Shown here: positions 47,855 to 59,370 of the stretch, piece after piece
Layout of the letters: each line of letters opens with the position of its first letter
Numbering within the stretch: the stretch's first letter is position 1
Origin: Myrica gale
Lineage: Eukaryota; Streptophyta; Magnoliopsida; Fagales; Myricaceae
Assembly (NCBI GenBank): GCA_963930655.1
Contig: OZ005605.1
Location: 17,243,501-17,307,500 of the forward strand
Length of the DNA stretch: 64,000 nucleotides
Direction of reading: 5' to 3'
Made by a program: the position numbers and the translations under genes
The notes under the pieces: model-generated
What the model saw: the letters and a program-made list of their open reading frames with translations, nothing else
Told to the model about the DNA's origin: nothing
Database searches by the model: none

Positions 47855-48600
47855 CCTTTGCATCATACTTCTGAAGTTGCATTATCTCTGGTGCCATGTA
47901 AAGTGGCGAACCACACAACGTTTCTGCAAGACCTCTAGGTTGCAGCGATCTACAAAAGGATATGCGAAATACGTTAACATTGAATAATTTAAGAGAAAGG
48001 GCATAGGGAAAACCACCTCAATAAGAGTTGTGTGCTTGGTACATGTCCAAGTGTCAAACTTTCAAAAAGAATTGTAGTGTTTGACAGCCACGACTTCCCT
48101 GTGTCATGTCTTATTGACATGGGTACCCAAATACGAAGCAAAATGTCCAGGTAGCAGTATTGCACTTAGTTTAAAAATAAGGAATGCACTAGGTTGCTAG
48201 AGTATCTACCAAAACTCTAAACAGCAAAGGCACGTAAAGGTTAGGAACTTATAGGCACATTGTAAAAACATGATATTGAATTTACCTTGCAAATTCGAAA
48301 TCAGCAATCTTCAAAACAGAATTGTTGTCGTTTGTGGAGAGGAGGAGATTCCGTGCCAAAAATGATACACGTCACAAATGAGTGAAATTCCATGAAAACA
48401 TTTCCACAACGACAAGATTGGTACCTACGAAACACTTCTATATTACTGTAAATCATCAAACTATCTTAATGTGAATATAAAAGAGTGTATTTATTACATA
48501 CCTATGGCAATATTCTATATTCCATGACGTTGAATGTATATGGAAAGATCCTCCTCCCTCTGCAGTACTCAAGTACAACATGTATCTTTCCAGGAACCTA
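47855..48600 (-). pseudogene. captured ATG1-type autophagy kinase exons
   Basis: Three minus-strand blocks occur in gene order. About 48595-48545 encodes PGKIHVVLEYCR (kinase hinge). About 48362-48290 encodes ARNLLLSTNDNNSVLKIADF plus EFAR and a GT donor. About 47951-47858 encodes [21 protein letters not shown] and [10 protein letters not shown] after a TAG acceptor. This pattern, including STNDNNSVLKIAD and [18 protein letters not shown], is characteristic of plant ATG1a/b kinases that initiate autophagy. The copy is dead: the HRDLKPQN loop is corrupted, the Mg-binding DFG reads DFE, and the glycine-rich loop and other exons are absent. Intron positions are kept, so the source was DNA. Confidence 0.85.
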
Positions 48601-49194
48601 TATAAAGCATCAAAAGATAAATATAAATTTAAAGAAAATAGAACAACTTCCAAAACGACAATTTGGTTTGTAGCATAATACTGCAATAACCACTAAAACA
48701 AAGACAATCAACAGCAACAAATGAGAAGCTATTATAGTTCGTTGTGGAGAATGAAATGAAAAGACTAAAATTTTCTTTGAAGCAAGTGGAGGCAGCTAAA
48801 CGTCAAACAATATTACAATAAATCATAGCTAACATAATTGTGTTTCTTGAATGATAAACTCAAAAACAGAGGGGCCGAGAGCTTTACCTAGTGGAATTTG
48901 ACCGGTTTTGAGCCAACGGTATCAGATTCCCCATCGAGAAACAACCCTAGGTTGCAGGCTAAAAGAGGGAAAACATACAAAGGAACCAAAATCCACAAAT
49001 GAAATCAAACTTCAAAAGCCAACTATAGAGGGAGGAAGAGTAAGAGAAGAGTTAACAAACTCACATATTGCAGCTACGACAGATCTTGCCTTACCTCTCG
49101 GCAAAGAGCAGTGTTTGACACAAGAGAGAGGGCAGCTGCTACAGCAGGCAGACTAGGAGAGAGAGGGCGGCATTCGACGAGAGTGGGTGAGGCG

Positions 49195-49320
49195 CAATGG
49201 GAAGGGGGATCGACGAGAGCAAGAGAAACTGAGAGATTTCGAGGGAGAGGGAGAGCATTCGACGAAGAGGAAGAGGGAGGGAAAATAAAAGAGGATGAGG
49301 GGGCGCGCGATAAATGAATT
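49195..49320 (-). promoter_or_regulatory. CT-rich leader-like segment shared by both CACTA copies (copy B)
   Basis: Matches the copy A block at about 45690-45790: GAGATTTCGAGG, GGGAGAGC, CGAAGAGGAAGAGGGAG and GGAAAATAAAA in the same order. On the minus strand it lies upstream of the ATG1-derived exons. Confidence 0.45.
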
Positions 49321-49619
49321 TCAACTTCAATTTTTACCGCCATTGTGAACTCATAGTATTTTGCAATTAAAATGAAACTCACGTTTTGCTTTGTTTTCTT
49401 TTCCTTTATATTTTGTTTATTTTATGTTGATTTATATAATGTTCTTTTATTTAGGTGAAGTAAAATTGTAAAGCCATATGAGCATTGACGTGTCAAATTA
49501 GTGTCAGATAAGAAAATAATTAAAAAAATTAGTGTCAAATTTTAAAATTTAAAAAGTACATATGCGTTGCTTATGTAACAAGTATATACGTATAACTTAT
49601 ATAAATATGCATAGACTAA

Positions 49620-49807
49620 GGGCTGTTCGGCCAAACAAAATCCTCAAGATTTTTTTGAATTCTCAGAATACAAAATATTCTACAACCAAACATCATTTTT
49701 AACAATACATAAAAATAACTACAACACGCATACCAATAAAGTTAACCTCACATAAAAATTTTCAAAACACAGAAAATCTTCAAAATACAACATAACCGAA
49801 CAACACC
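49620..49807. mobile_element. Tourist-like MITE, 188 bp
   Basis: The termini GGGCTGTTCGGCC (left) and GGTGTTGTTCGGTT (reverse complement of right) lie between perfect TAA duplications (49617-49619 and 49808-49810). It is inserted within CACTA copy B, so it is the younger of the two. Its core is shared with the repeat at 1061-1255. Confidence 0.85.
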
Positions 49808-50230
49808 TAAATTATAGTCTCTAAGACCATATATTAAGCTATGTACTTTAATTGCATATTTTAATCTCACAATATCCTTTTTTAAATTAAATAATATTTC
49901 TTAATTAAATAGTATTATATTACTAATTATTTAAAAAATATATGCTCATTATAAATATGATAATAGATGTTTTCTAAACTATTTAGATTTAGTAAATAAA
50001 TATGCAATTATCATAACAACCACATGTATAATTTAAAATATATCATATAACAACTTCAATTTTTACAACACTTTCTCTAATTTCATATTTTATTAAGTAG
50101 GTATTTTAAAATACATGACAAAAAAATTATATATGAAAAGAATATAATAATATGAAAAATAAATTATTAATATTAAATAAATTATAATTAATTAATAAAT
50201 TTTTTTATACTTATACATATAATTAATTCT

Positions 50231-52039
50231 CATTTTGCATCTATTTTTTTTTCTTTTTTCATTTTGTTAAAATTGCAAAAGTGTGACTCACTGACTTGTA
50301 AAGTTATAACACGTGTTTATAAATTCGTAACATGCTTCTTTATTCCAGAAGACTAACATGGTCACAATCTCCCAATAAATTGACTTTTTTAAGGCCTCCA
50401 TCTTTCTATATATCAAGTTTTTCTCCTATGTCTCGGACATTGCAAATATGTTGTTTACATATAGTCGATTATGAGAAGTGGTAGAAACGGTCCTACCATC
50501 TTTTTGAGACGTAATATTTTTGTTTGTTTGTAGTTTCTTTTCATGTCTCCTATTTTTGTATCAAGTTTTTTATCTAGTAGAACAAAAAGAGAGAGAGGCA
50601 AATTACAATAACACTTCACAAACTATCCCTAATCTCAATTATCGTTTTAAACTCTAACTCATTCCAACTCACCCTCTTGAATTTTATCACGTTTTGAACT
50701 CGCGTAAAAATATCATTATGCTCCCTATAAGTTGAGAAGAAAGTTTAGGGGCTAATTGAAATTAGAGTGATAGTTGGAGAGGGGTAGTTGAGATTAGAGA
50801 GATAGTTTGATGGGGTTAATTGTAATAACTCATTAAAACTATCACTCTAATCTCTATTACCCCTTTAAACTAGCACTCTAATATCAATTATCCCCTCAAA
50901 CTATCATTATAATCTCAATTACCTCTGTAAACTTTCATTCTCAGCTTATGGGGGGCGTAATGTTATTTTTACGCCAGTTGTGGGTCATGTGTTCTGCACA
51001 TGGGATGAAATCCGTTCAAAATAACGCCATAATTATGACTATTTGTTACCTGTACTTTAGTTTTTGGAATTCATTTACTTTTCTCTCATTTGAAAGGATA
51101 CTCTTCTTCCTACCCATCTAAAAACTCTATTAATCGAATAATTGTAGCATTTAGTTTCCTCTGAAACACAAGAATCCAATACTTTTTGGAAAGAAAACTC
51201 TTGAAGTGGTAAGTCTGAATTTTTAATTTTCAAACTGGCAATAGCTTCTGCAGCTACATCCCAACACATATCTACAACAAATAACAAATTATTATATGAT
51301 TTATATTTTAAGTAAAATAAGAAAATCTGAACATCCAACTAATCATATAATCCTTTAAAGTTTTGTAAGATATTGATAATTAGTAAATTTTTTCACCTAG
51401 TTTTAAAACCCATTAGATGAGCTATAGAAATGGCTGAGTTAAACTCTAATGTATATGTCCTCCTAACTCCTAAGGATATAGGTATATGCATTATGTAGCT
51501 TCACAAGTACAAGAGCAAAACTCGAAAAGAATTCAATTATAATATGCTACGTCAAGTCTATTTTCCAGTACAATAACCAATAACATTCTAAAAGAAAATC
51601 CATTATCAATTATTTTTAAAAACAATATAAATAAGTCCTATACAACTTACTGCAATTTTTTTTGATCTCTCACAGGATTTAGCACACCATGGATACGCCA
51701 ATCCCAATAATCGGGAAATCATTAGGTAGTTTCTCCTGATATAACCTTTAGTCCATTAGACAATATACATACGTTTGACATAGACATGAAAATGAGAATC
51801 TATGAACAAAAAATATTTATAAACAAACTACTAAATACAGCCTATTACAAACAAAGACAATGAAAGGAATATCAGAAGCTTAACTGATGGAAACCTTCTT
51901 CTAAGTTTTTACAATAAAATAAGACCTGTGATTAAGCCTACAAATGCATCATAACACATGAGGATATATATACCTCACAATACTAAAAACGCAACAACAT
52001 GCACCAAAAATATGCTACACATCAGGTATGCAGACACTA
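50231..52039. other. intergenic DNA with a long inverted repeat
   Basis: Apart from the inverted repeat at 50701-50975, nothing is firmly identifiable. A minus-strand open frame at 51075-51338 reads MCWDVAAEAIASLKIK and continues in gene-like composition, but I do not recognise it and it has no clear context. Confidence 0.4.
50701..50975. repeat. ~130-bp-arm inverted repeat (MITE-like hairpin)
   Basis: CGCGTAAAAATATCATTATG at 50701 and the reverse complement of the right side, GGCGTAAAAATAACATTACG, start two arms. The arms stay similar through AGTTGAGAAGAAAGTTTA and the AATTGAAATTAGAGTGATAG motifs. Within the arms, a unit of about 28 bp (AAACTATCACTCTAATCTCAATTACCCC type) is repeated several times. 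Transcription through it would give an imperfect long hairpin. Confidence 0.7.
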
Positions 52040-52571
52040 GGGCGATGTTCGGTTTGAAGAAAAACGCAGGATTTGAATCCTGCGTTTTTCATGTTCGGCG
52101 AAACACAGCAAAAAGAGAGGATTCGGACGGTAGTTTACTTTTTTGCCCTGAAAAAATTAATATTGAATGTCTAAAACACCCTCCATTACAACCTAAAAAT
52201 TAAAAACTACGAAGGGCAAATTTGGAATTTTAAAAAATCACCTGCAGCCGGACTGTCTTTCGCCTGACATGTCGCCTACCTTATTTACTTTTCGCCCACC
52301 TTTTTTTTCGCCTGACATGTCGGTTTGAAGCCTCTGCCATGCTTTTGTCAGTTTGAAGAAAAAAACGTCGCCCACCTTTATTTTAATAAAAATATTATTA
52401 TTTTAATAATAATAATAATAAATTCGAAAAAAAAACAAAAAAACTATAAACATCATCATTCATTTTTTTACAACTCACCAACTTCTCCACAAACACCAAC
52501 ACAACTTTAATATCACCTAAAAATTCACAAAATTCTCCAAATCCTACAAAAACCTTCAAAACGAACATCAC
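52040..52571. mobile_element. probable Tourist-like MITE, 532 bp
   Basis: The left end GGGCGATGTTCGGTTTGAAG and the reverse complement of the right end GTGATGTTCGTTTTGAAGG are clear inverted repeats. The flanks share CTA(G) (52037-52040 and 52572-52575), a variant of the usual TAA/TTA. An inner palindrome, AAAACGCAGGATTTGAATCCTGCGTTTTTC (first arm AAAACGCAGGATT), lies at about 52061-52089. Confidence 0.65.
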
Positions 52572-52879
52572 CTAGTATACCAATTCACTGGTCAATATAA
52601 AATTTTTGGTTTTATAGCCGTATTAAATAAACAGAGAGTAGCTAGCTTTGATAAATTTTCAATGACCATTTTTTTCTGTGTTTTACAGGTAATTTGGTTT
52701 ATAAAAATTATATTCTCGAATCAATGGAGAACCCACATTATTATTAGAAACACTATAAATTTCGGCAGAAGAAAAGAAAAAAAATTATTTAAGGGTGACT
52801 TATAGAAGTTGGCAAAGAAGCCATGACATTTCTATATATACAGAGACCAAAATATGAACATTTAAATGGACTAATATAA

Positions 52880-53475
52880 AGCGATGAAAATATCCACCAT
52901 GTGTTGAATAGGCTGAGCACTGTTTCGATTCGTCTTCATTTCCGTGAGAGCTGTCTATTGCCTCTGCTCCACTACTATCGGTAGCTAGGTTGAAGTGCCC
53001 AACTCTTAACTATGCAAGGAGGGATGAGAGTCGACCGTGCTCACTCAATGAACAAAACGAAGGTGGCGCACTTTTAAGAACCGACTCGAGCGTAGAAATA
53101 TGGTATGCCAAGAGGATCTGCTGCATGCTCTCTCTTGCCTGGAATCTGGCCAGCAGTTGACTGCCACATGCTGATATGCTCTGATGGTCTACCCAGAAGA
53201 TCTGCTGCTCAGCTTTACCGGTTTCCTGGACAACTCTCTAACGCGCGTATCGCAACAAAGGCCCCTACAACACTTTTTATTTTGGCTAAACAGAGGCCCC
53301 CTACGCCACATATACTCCCTTCACATACTGATAATATGCCCTTACCTGACAACATTTTCACGTGAAATGCATCCATGTTGTTCTATATTCATCTCATTGA
53401 AAGAAGGAAATCCTCTTCTGCCTTTTCTTTAAGTAGTTCTGCTACTTTCTGACCCTTCATGGCTGCATCGATCTG
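52880..53475 (-). pseudogene. decayed, unidentified gene fragment
   Basis: On the minus strand, 53475-53390 has an acceptor-like TTTCAG followed by IDAAMKGQKVAELKEKAEED. From about 53225 to 52890 the translation reads VQETGKAEQQIFWVDHQSIS, LLARFQARESMQQILLAYHI, LESVLKSAPPSFCSLSEHG, then one stop, then more open sequence with SSHGNEDESKQCSA. The amino-acid pattern is clearly protein-like and partly helical or coiled. The internal stop and missing exons argue for a remnant. I do not recognise the parent gene. It lies directly upstream of the ERD2 promoter, in divergent orientation. Confidence 0.55.
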
Positions 53476-54198
53476 AAATGGTTTAGCTTTTCAAAATTTT
53501 CATTTAGAAAATTCTAAATAATTCAATAGAAGCTGCATAATTCCATTAAATCTCCTAAGAAAACTTGACTTAGCTAACACTATATATTTGGTCCTCAGCA
53601 AGGCCGGATTTTTTATCTTCTCATAGTCACAGGGGACGTAATTTTATGAAACCGAGTTGCTACGAGTTTAAGTTGGAGAAATTTTTTAAGATAAGTGATG
53701 TAGTTTTTAGTGATAGATTTTTGTAATTGAACCAAAATTACAATCCATTATATATTTTTTCCTCGAAAAAGAGGGATCGCCTCACTAATAATATCTTGGC
53801 TTGCCGCTATTTCCTGAAACAAAACTTGCAAATGTAACCGGACAAACCGTACAGAATATACTGCCTATCTGGAAAAACACAACGGTCAACATGAAGCCAA
53901 CACTTGCTGTAAAAAATCCGAGCCTCCACCTAAGCAACCTTCTGAAGTTCCGCCAACACCGTGGAGCCAAAAAAAGCCGTTTCCGTGCAAAAGAAGAAAA
54001 AAAGCCGTTCCCGTCTGCCACGTCATCTCCCCCTCGCCTTCTCCTTCTCCTGCACCCTCCCTCTCCCTCTCACCTCTTAACGGAAACCACAAAACCCACA
54101 TACTCTATTCAGTTCCCCCAATTCCTCCCACAACTACAGCACCTTCCCGCTCTCTCTCTCGTCTCAGATCGCTGCTATCTACATTTGACGTTTGAAAC
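53476..54198 (+). promoter_or_regulatory. ERD2 promoter and 5'UTR region
   Basis: A strongly CT-rich leader (about 54030-54170, CCTTCTCCTTCTCC and CTCTCTCTCTCGTCTC) precedes the start codon, as in many plant housekeeping genes. No clear TATA box was found, so the transcription start is not fixed. No separate coding frame here is convincing. Confidence 0.45.
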
Positions 54199-57100
54199 AT
54201 GAATATCTTCAGGTTCGCCGGTGATATGATGCACTTAATCAGCATCCTGGTCCTGCTTCTCAAAATATACGCCACCAAATCTTGCTCAGGTGAGTTAAAT
54301 CTCTCTCTCTGTCCCCCCCCTGGGGAGGGGGGGGGGGCGCCCGAGGCTGACCTTCACCTCGTTCTTATTTTAACCAGAGTTTGTTTCCTAAAAAGCAGGA
54401 AAGAAGTAAATCAAACTAAGTAGGTAATTTGTTTTTCCTCTCGAGTACCATTTCCGTCTCCGTTAGTGAATTTCGTAGTCCCAGATTTTGATTTAGTCTG
54501 TGATCTGGCATCTTAGTGACTAGTTGATAATTAGCGTAAATGCTAAAGAAACAAATGGAGTATTAGGGTTTTTCTACGTGGTTGCTGATAATTAGCGTAA
54601 AAAATTTGTTCCAAATTGTTTTGATACCTAGTTGATTGGACTTATCGAATTGATAGTGTATCCACATAGAATACGGGAAAATTGTATAAATCCCTTCTAT
54701 TAATTTATTATTTTCCATTATTTATATGGGAAATATCGAAGAAATAGCCATATTTTTTATTAAGATTTGGGTTGAGTGCGATGACTCGGTGTCACTTGTG
54801 GTAATCTGATAATTTGTATGTTATATTAGGGATTTCACTTAAAACTCAGGAGCTTTATGCGCTGGTGTTTCTGACGCGGTACTTGGACCTGCTCACGGAC
54901 TTTGTCTCTATCTATAACACTGTGATGAAGCTCGTGTTCATAGGGAGCTCACTGGCAATCGTGTGGTGCATGCGGAGTCACCGGGTGGTGAAGCGTTCAT
55001 ATGATAAAGAGCTTGACACATTTCGCCATTATTTTCTGATTACTTCAACCTTTGCTTTGGCAGTTCTTGTGAACGAGAAGTTTACGTTTCAAGAGGTAGT
55101 CCATCATTGACTTCTCTGGCATTCGAATGTTTCACGTACGAGCTTCATTATATCTATGGTTTCCAAGGGGTTATGAAAGAATGCCTTGTCCAAACTTCTG
55201 GAATAAGTTTCTTCTAGCGTATATGCGTATTTAGGACATGTTTGTTTGCCTAAAATTTTGGGGCTCAAAATTTCCAACAAAACAAACACACTTCAAAATT
55301 TCTAACTTTACACACACTTCAAACTTTTCACAAACCCCAATAAACTTCAACATTCAAAAGATTCCCAAAATTTTGGGAATATTCCCTAAAATTTCAGTAA
55401 ACAAACATTACCTTAATCTTGTGCAGTCTGGCCTGGTGATGAAGAATTTCCATTTTGACTTGTTCTCTTGTCTGGGGTCCTCTTGTGTTATTTCCCTTGT
55501 TAATTCATAGTGGCCTTTTGTGCTTTTAATGATTGTTAGAAAATAAATAGAAAGTACCTCCAACTTCGTAATTTGCTCAAACTATTGCTCATTGGTCCAA
55601 TGTTAGTAATGTTTTCGGAGTAGGAAGGATGATGAAGTATGTTCTTATTAAGTCGAATGTCGAAAGAGTTGCATGTGTGAAAGTTAAGGTGTTAGATTTG
55701 CTATCTATTTGCTCAATACACAGGTAGTATATGTTGTGGAGTTAGATTATCGAAGTGTTTCTTTGCCTTCACGTACAGTGGAACTCGTTTTTACTCTGTT
55801 GGAGAGGCCTTTGATGTCAGAACTCCACTCAATAGCGATAGAGAACAATCCATTTGTTAGAAGTTATACAGGCATATAAATATACTTTTGATGTTCCAAT
55901 CGCTAATAGTTGCACCTTGCAATTTTTCTTGGCAGGTTTAGAGAAAGGCAAAAAGAGAGCCGCTGCTTTCTCTATGTAGTTTAATCATTGGCTATGCGTT
56001 TTTATGATATATTTCGTGTTTGTTGGTGTATTTGTATGTTGTGTGTCTGTTTTTGTTTGGAAGATATTGTATGCCTTGGATGGTTGTACAAGTATTGTAT
56101 TGTTTGCGAGTCGAGGAGTCATAAGGATTAAAATTTCATCTGTTCCTCCATGGTTTAAAGTAAGTCAGAGCTTATACATTTATTGGCCCAGGACTAATAA
56201 CTTATTCATTACAATCCATACTGAACAGATAGGTTTGTTTATCTAGTACTTAGGCTCTATGTGGTGGAAATTTGGGGATGAAAGACAAAAATTGAGTTTC
56301 CACTCATGATGAACAACTTTGTAATATTCGTTTCTGTACTTGTCTGTGCTGGTGTATGTTTTTCAAATCTCATACTATTTTTTTTTGTTGAAGTTGATTA
56401 GCAGATATAAGAAATAATAGCGACCGTTGTAAGAGGGTTTAATTCAATATGGCAGAAACCAACATATATGCTACAATAATGAAATTACACTTATTTAGAG
56501 CTAAAGCTAGTCGAACCAGCTGGTAAATTCTCTGGCCTTCTCACATATGCAAGTTCATATTAAAATACTTTTTGCTCTGCAAATTCTACCTGGCCAATCG
56601 AAAGGTAGTTTCATGCATAACAGCTTTGTAATTGTTGCCTCATGTATTATCCAATCCTAAAGGTGCAAGATGATCTGCTACTAATATTGTTGTAAATGTT
56701 TTCAGATTCTATGGGCATTTTCAATATACTTGGAGGCAGTTGCAATTCTTCCCCAGTTAGTTATGCTACAGAGAAGTGGAAATGTGGACAATTTAACTGG
56801 GAAATATGTTTTCTTCCTCGGGTATGTATATTCTTTGTTTCATTCCTTAATTGCACTTAGGAATTCTCTACAGTCTGTGTCAGCGACATTTTTATTGTCT
56901 TAAATTACATCTATTATCTTTGTTGACTTCATTTCTCCTTTCACTATTTGTCTTCCCCAAATGTGTTTGCCACTTTGCCATATGAATTTCCTGTGGTTTT
57001 ATACCAGATGTCCATGGAAACGGACCGTATCTCCTACACCCATCTATCACAAAATCTTCTTGTCACCTTTTCTTTGGTGTCTCAGCCAGTTTTGTGCCAG

Positions 57101-58626
57101 ATTAATAATGAAGCTCTAACTTGACAATTTATGTTCTCCCCAAATGGGGCAGTGCTTGACAGAGTTTTCACATTGGCATTTGATTCTTTATATTTTAGGA
57201 TATATACGATTAAGATATTCCAGTGAGTGCCTGCTAAATCTATTCAGATACTTGAACAATGTACAATTTTTTGTTGGACTAGGCAGTATGTCTATATATA
57301 TGTTACTAAGCACTTAAAGGAATATAGGAGCAGCCCTGGCAAGTAATAAGCTACCAGGAAACTAAGCAAGGTATTTTGTTAATGAACATGGAAATCAGGT
57401 AACTTGTCCACGTAGTGCCGGCTGGATATGTTTTGAAGGTCTAGAAAGGACATCTATGGATGCAGTATAAGATAAAGAATGTAACTGAATTACATGTATG
57501 TGCGTGAAGGTCCATGTGTTCTTCGTGCAGGTTTTTTTGTCTTCGTTTTCATGTATGTTATATTGGTAAATCACATAGGAGATCAGAATACTTGTGGTTA
57601 AGGATACACTCTGTACATCCTCCATTGTCATCTTACCAGCAATTCTATCAACATGATGTGGTTTCTGCTTTCCCTACATCATCTGAAAATGGCACGATGC
57701 AAAGTTGGGGATGTAGAACAGAAACAGATACTTTGTTCATAAGCATCCAGAACCCCTTCAGTTTACAATTCTTACTTTGTTTTTGGTTCCTGCCTTCTCT
57801 TTGTATTTTGATTTTTTTGTCCTCCGTGAATTAATTGCCACAGATATCCTTTGAGTACTCCTGCAAGAACATCTTACTATTGCGTTCCTGTTCCATATTA
57901 ATTCCTCACAGCTTCTTAGCTTCCAATTATTATGTTATGGCGTTACCTGGAACATCAATTCACCCTGCCAACACTTTCTGAATGGTGTGGCAAGGGTAAG
58001 GATCTGTTGTATACTCCAATGCAGTGCAAACCTTTTAGAATCTGAGTTATTGAATCTCAGATACATACCCATGCATCCATACTTCAGTTACTGCAACTTA
58101 AGATCAGAATAGCATGCAGCCATGTGCAAGAGAGTGACATTGCTTTCCTTTTTTTTTTCCCATTGAAATAAAAACTGTCGGGGATCAAACTTCACATAAT
58201 TACAGTATGAAATTGCATCATGTTTGTTAATTGAACTTATGGCGGGAGTACCTACGGTCCCTTTTTCCTTACGCAGGGCATATCGTGCATTCTACATCCT
58301 TAATTGGATTTACCGCTACTTCACGGAGGCACATTTCACGCGATGGATAGGTAAGCTATGCATAGAATCATGGAGAACAGCTGTTTGTCATGATTTTGTT
58401 GTCCGGCATATACTTAGAACTTCTCTCCAAACTTTGCAGCTTGTGTCTCGGGTCTTGTTCAGACAGCTTTATATGCGGATTTCTTCTACTACTACTTTAT
58501 TAGGTAATGAATCTGATACATTCCTGATTATGATCCTCTCAAGCACTTCTACATTGAATGAAACACATGATGTATTTGTTGTTTTGCAGCTGGAAAAACA
58601 ATGCAAAGCTTAAGTTGCCTGCTTGA
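54199..58626 (+). CDS. ERD2: ER lumen protein-retaining receptor (KDEL/HDEL receptor), six exons
   Basis: Exons: 54199-54289, 54830-55095, 56706-56821, 58277-58350, 58440-58503 and 58590-58626. All are GT-AG with matching phases, giving 215 aa, the usual ERD2 length. The protein begins [20 protein letters not shown] and ends KLKLPA, with seven membrane segments. It cycles between Golgi and ER and retrieves soluble ER proteins bearing C-terminal K/HDEL. Residues known to bind the signal in animal receptors are present: Arg5, Arg47 (in LTRYLDL), Glu119, Trp122, Arg161 and Arg171 (numbering here). The lysine-rich C-terminal tail supports COPI retrieval. The first intron has C8/G11 tracts, and intron 2 carries a MITE (55234-55412). 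The gene appears intact. Confidence 0.97.
55234..55412. mobile_element. Tourist-like MITE in ERD2 intron 2, 179 bp
   Basis: The termini GGACATGTTTGTTTGCC and, reverse complement of right, GGTAATGTTTGTTTACTG lie between perfect TTA duplications (55231-55233 and 55413-55415). AAAATTTTGG motifs are repeated in inverted order inside. It sits 138 bp after the exon 2 donor and leaves splice sites untouched. Confidence 0.82.
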
Positions 58627-59370
58627 GCCAAGCTTAAACTGAATCGTTGTTAGTGCTCTCACAGCACTCATGGCACTGTCGGTAAATTGTACTGTTGCAT
58701 GATATCTGGTCGGGAAGATCTTAATTAGGATGATAAGCCCACCGGTGGGTGAGGTTTAGCTGGTTTTGGGTGCGAAACCCATGTTATAGGCAATTGTAAA
58801 TCCGATCCATCACTCCCCCTTTTTGATGTGGTGATAGTTTCTGGAGACTGGAGTGTGTTTCCTTGCCTCTGCCTTTTGATGTGTAAAGATTTATTGGGAG
58901 GAAAGAATTGCAGAGTTGGCTTCAATCACACAAGGAAGTTTGGTGCACATGGTAAAATCTTTAGTTTTTTACAATTTTATATTTTAACAGACATACTTTT
59001 AATTAAGTTCAAACTGTTTAGCGTATGATGCTTACAAATGTTCCTAGGGGAGAGTAGTTGATGACTCAAAAGGCAGTCCTTTATGTTAACAGGATCCCCA
59101 ATTCGTATTTATTTAAGCTTTCATATCAGCCTAGAGGTCCATGAGCAGATATGGGATACATTCTCCTCCAAATTGTCTAGCCGCAAGGTGACATTTTTTT
59201 AAAATAATCTTCATATACCTTAGATCATGCGACTCGCATTTTCCTTAGTTTTGATCCTAACTTGAATTTTCCTTAGTTTGCTTTTGTTTATAAGATCTGA
59301 ATTTTCCCTGGTTAGTTATTATTCGTACCAAATTCGAGTCAGTTATACTGGGAATATTCGTTCCATGGGG
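58627..59370. other. 3' flank of ERD2, no further gene seen
   Basis: Probably the ERD2 3'UTR followed by intergenic DNA up to the hAT element. An inverted pair CCCACCGG/CCGGTGGG-like sequence lies at 58738-58747. Nothing coding is supported. Confidence 0.45.

Larger units (their letters stand above)
46747..50230. mobile_element. CACTA-like transposon copy B carrying an ATG1-kinase gene
   Basis: It begins CCTACAAAAAAGGGCTTTAGCAGCGG, aligning with the CACTA terminus of copy A but with a degraded CACTA tip. The following 500 bp match copy A closely (for example the AAGATGTGTAATA and TCTTACAAGTTNTTGCAAC stretches near 47120 and 47175). The right flank from 49370 also matches copy A to about 50150. 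The extreme right terminus was not found. A Tourist-like MITE (49620-49807) later inserted into it. The interior holds ATG1-kinase exons instead of the pfkB cargo. Confidence 0.7.

Noticed and set aside
51075-51338. 87-codon minus-strand frame (MCWDVAAEAIASL...)
   Set aside because: Composition looks gene-like, but there is no recognised family, neighbouring exon or conserved splice pattern; kept only as a note.
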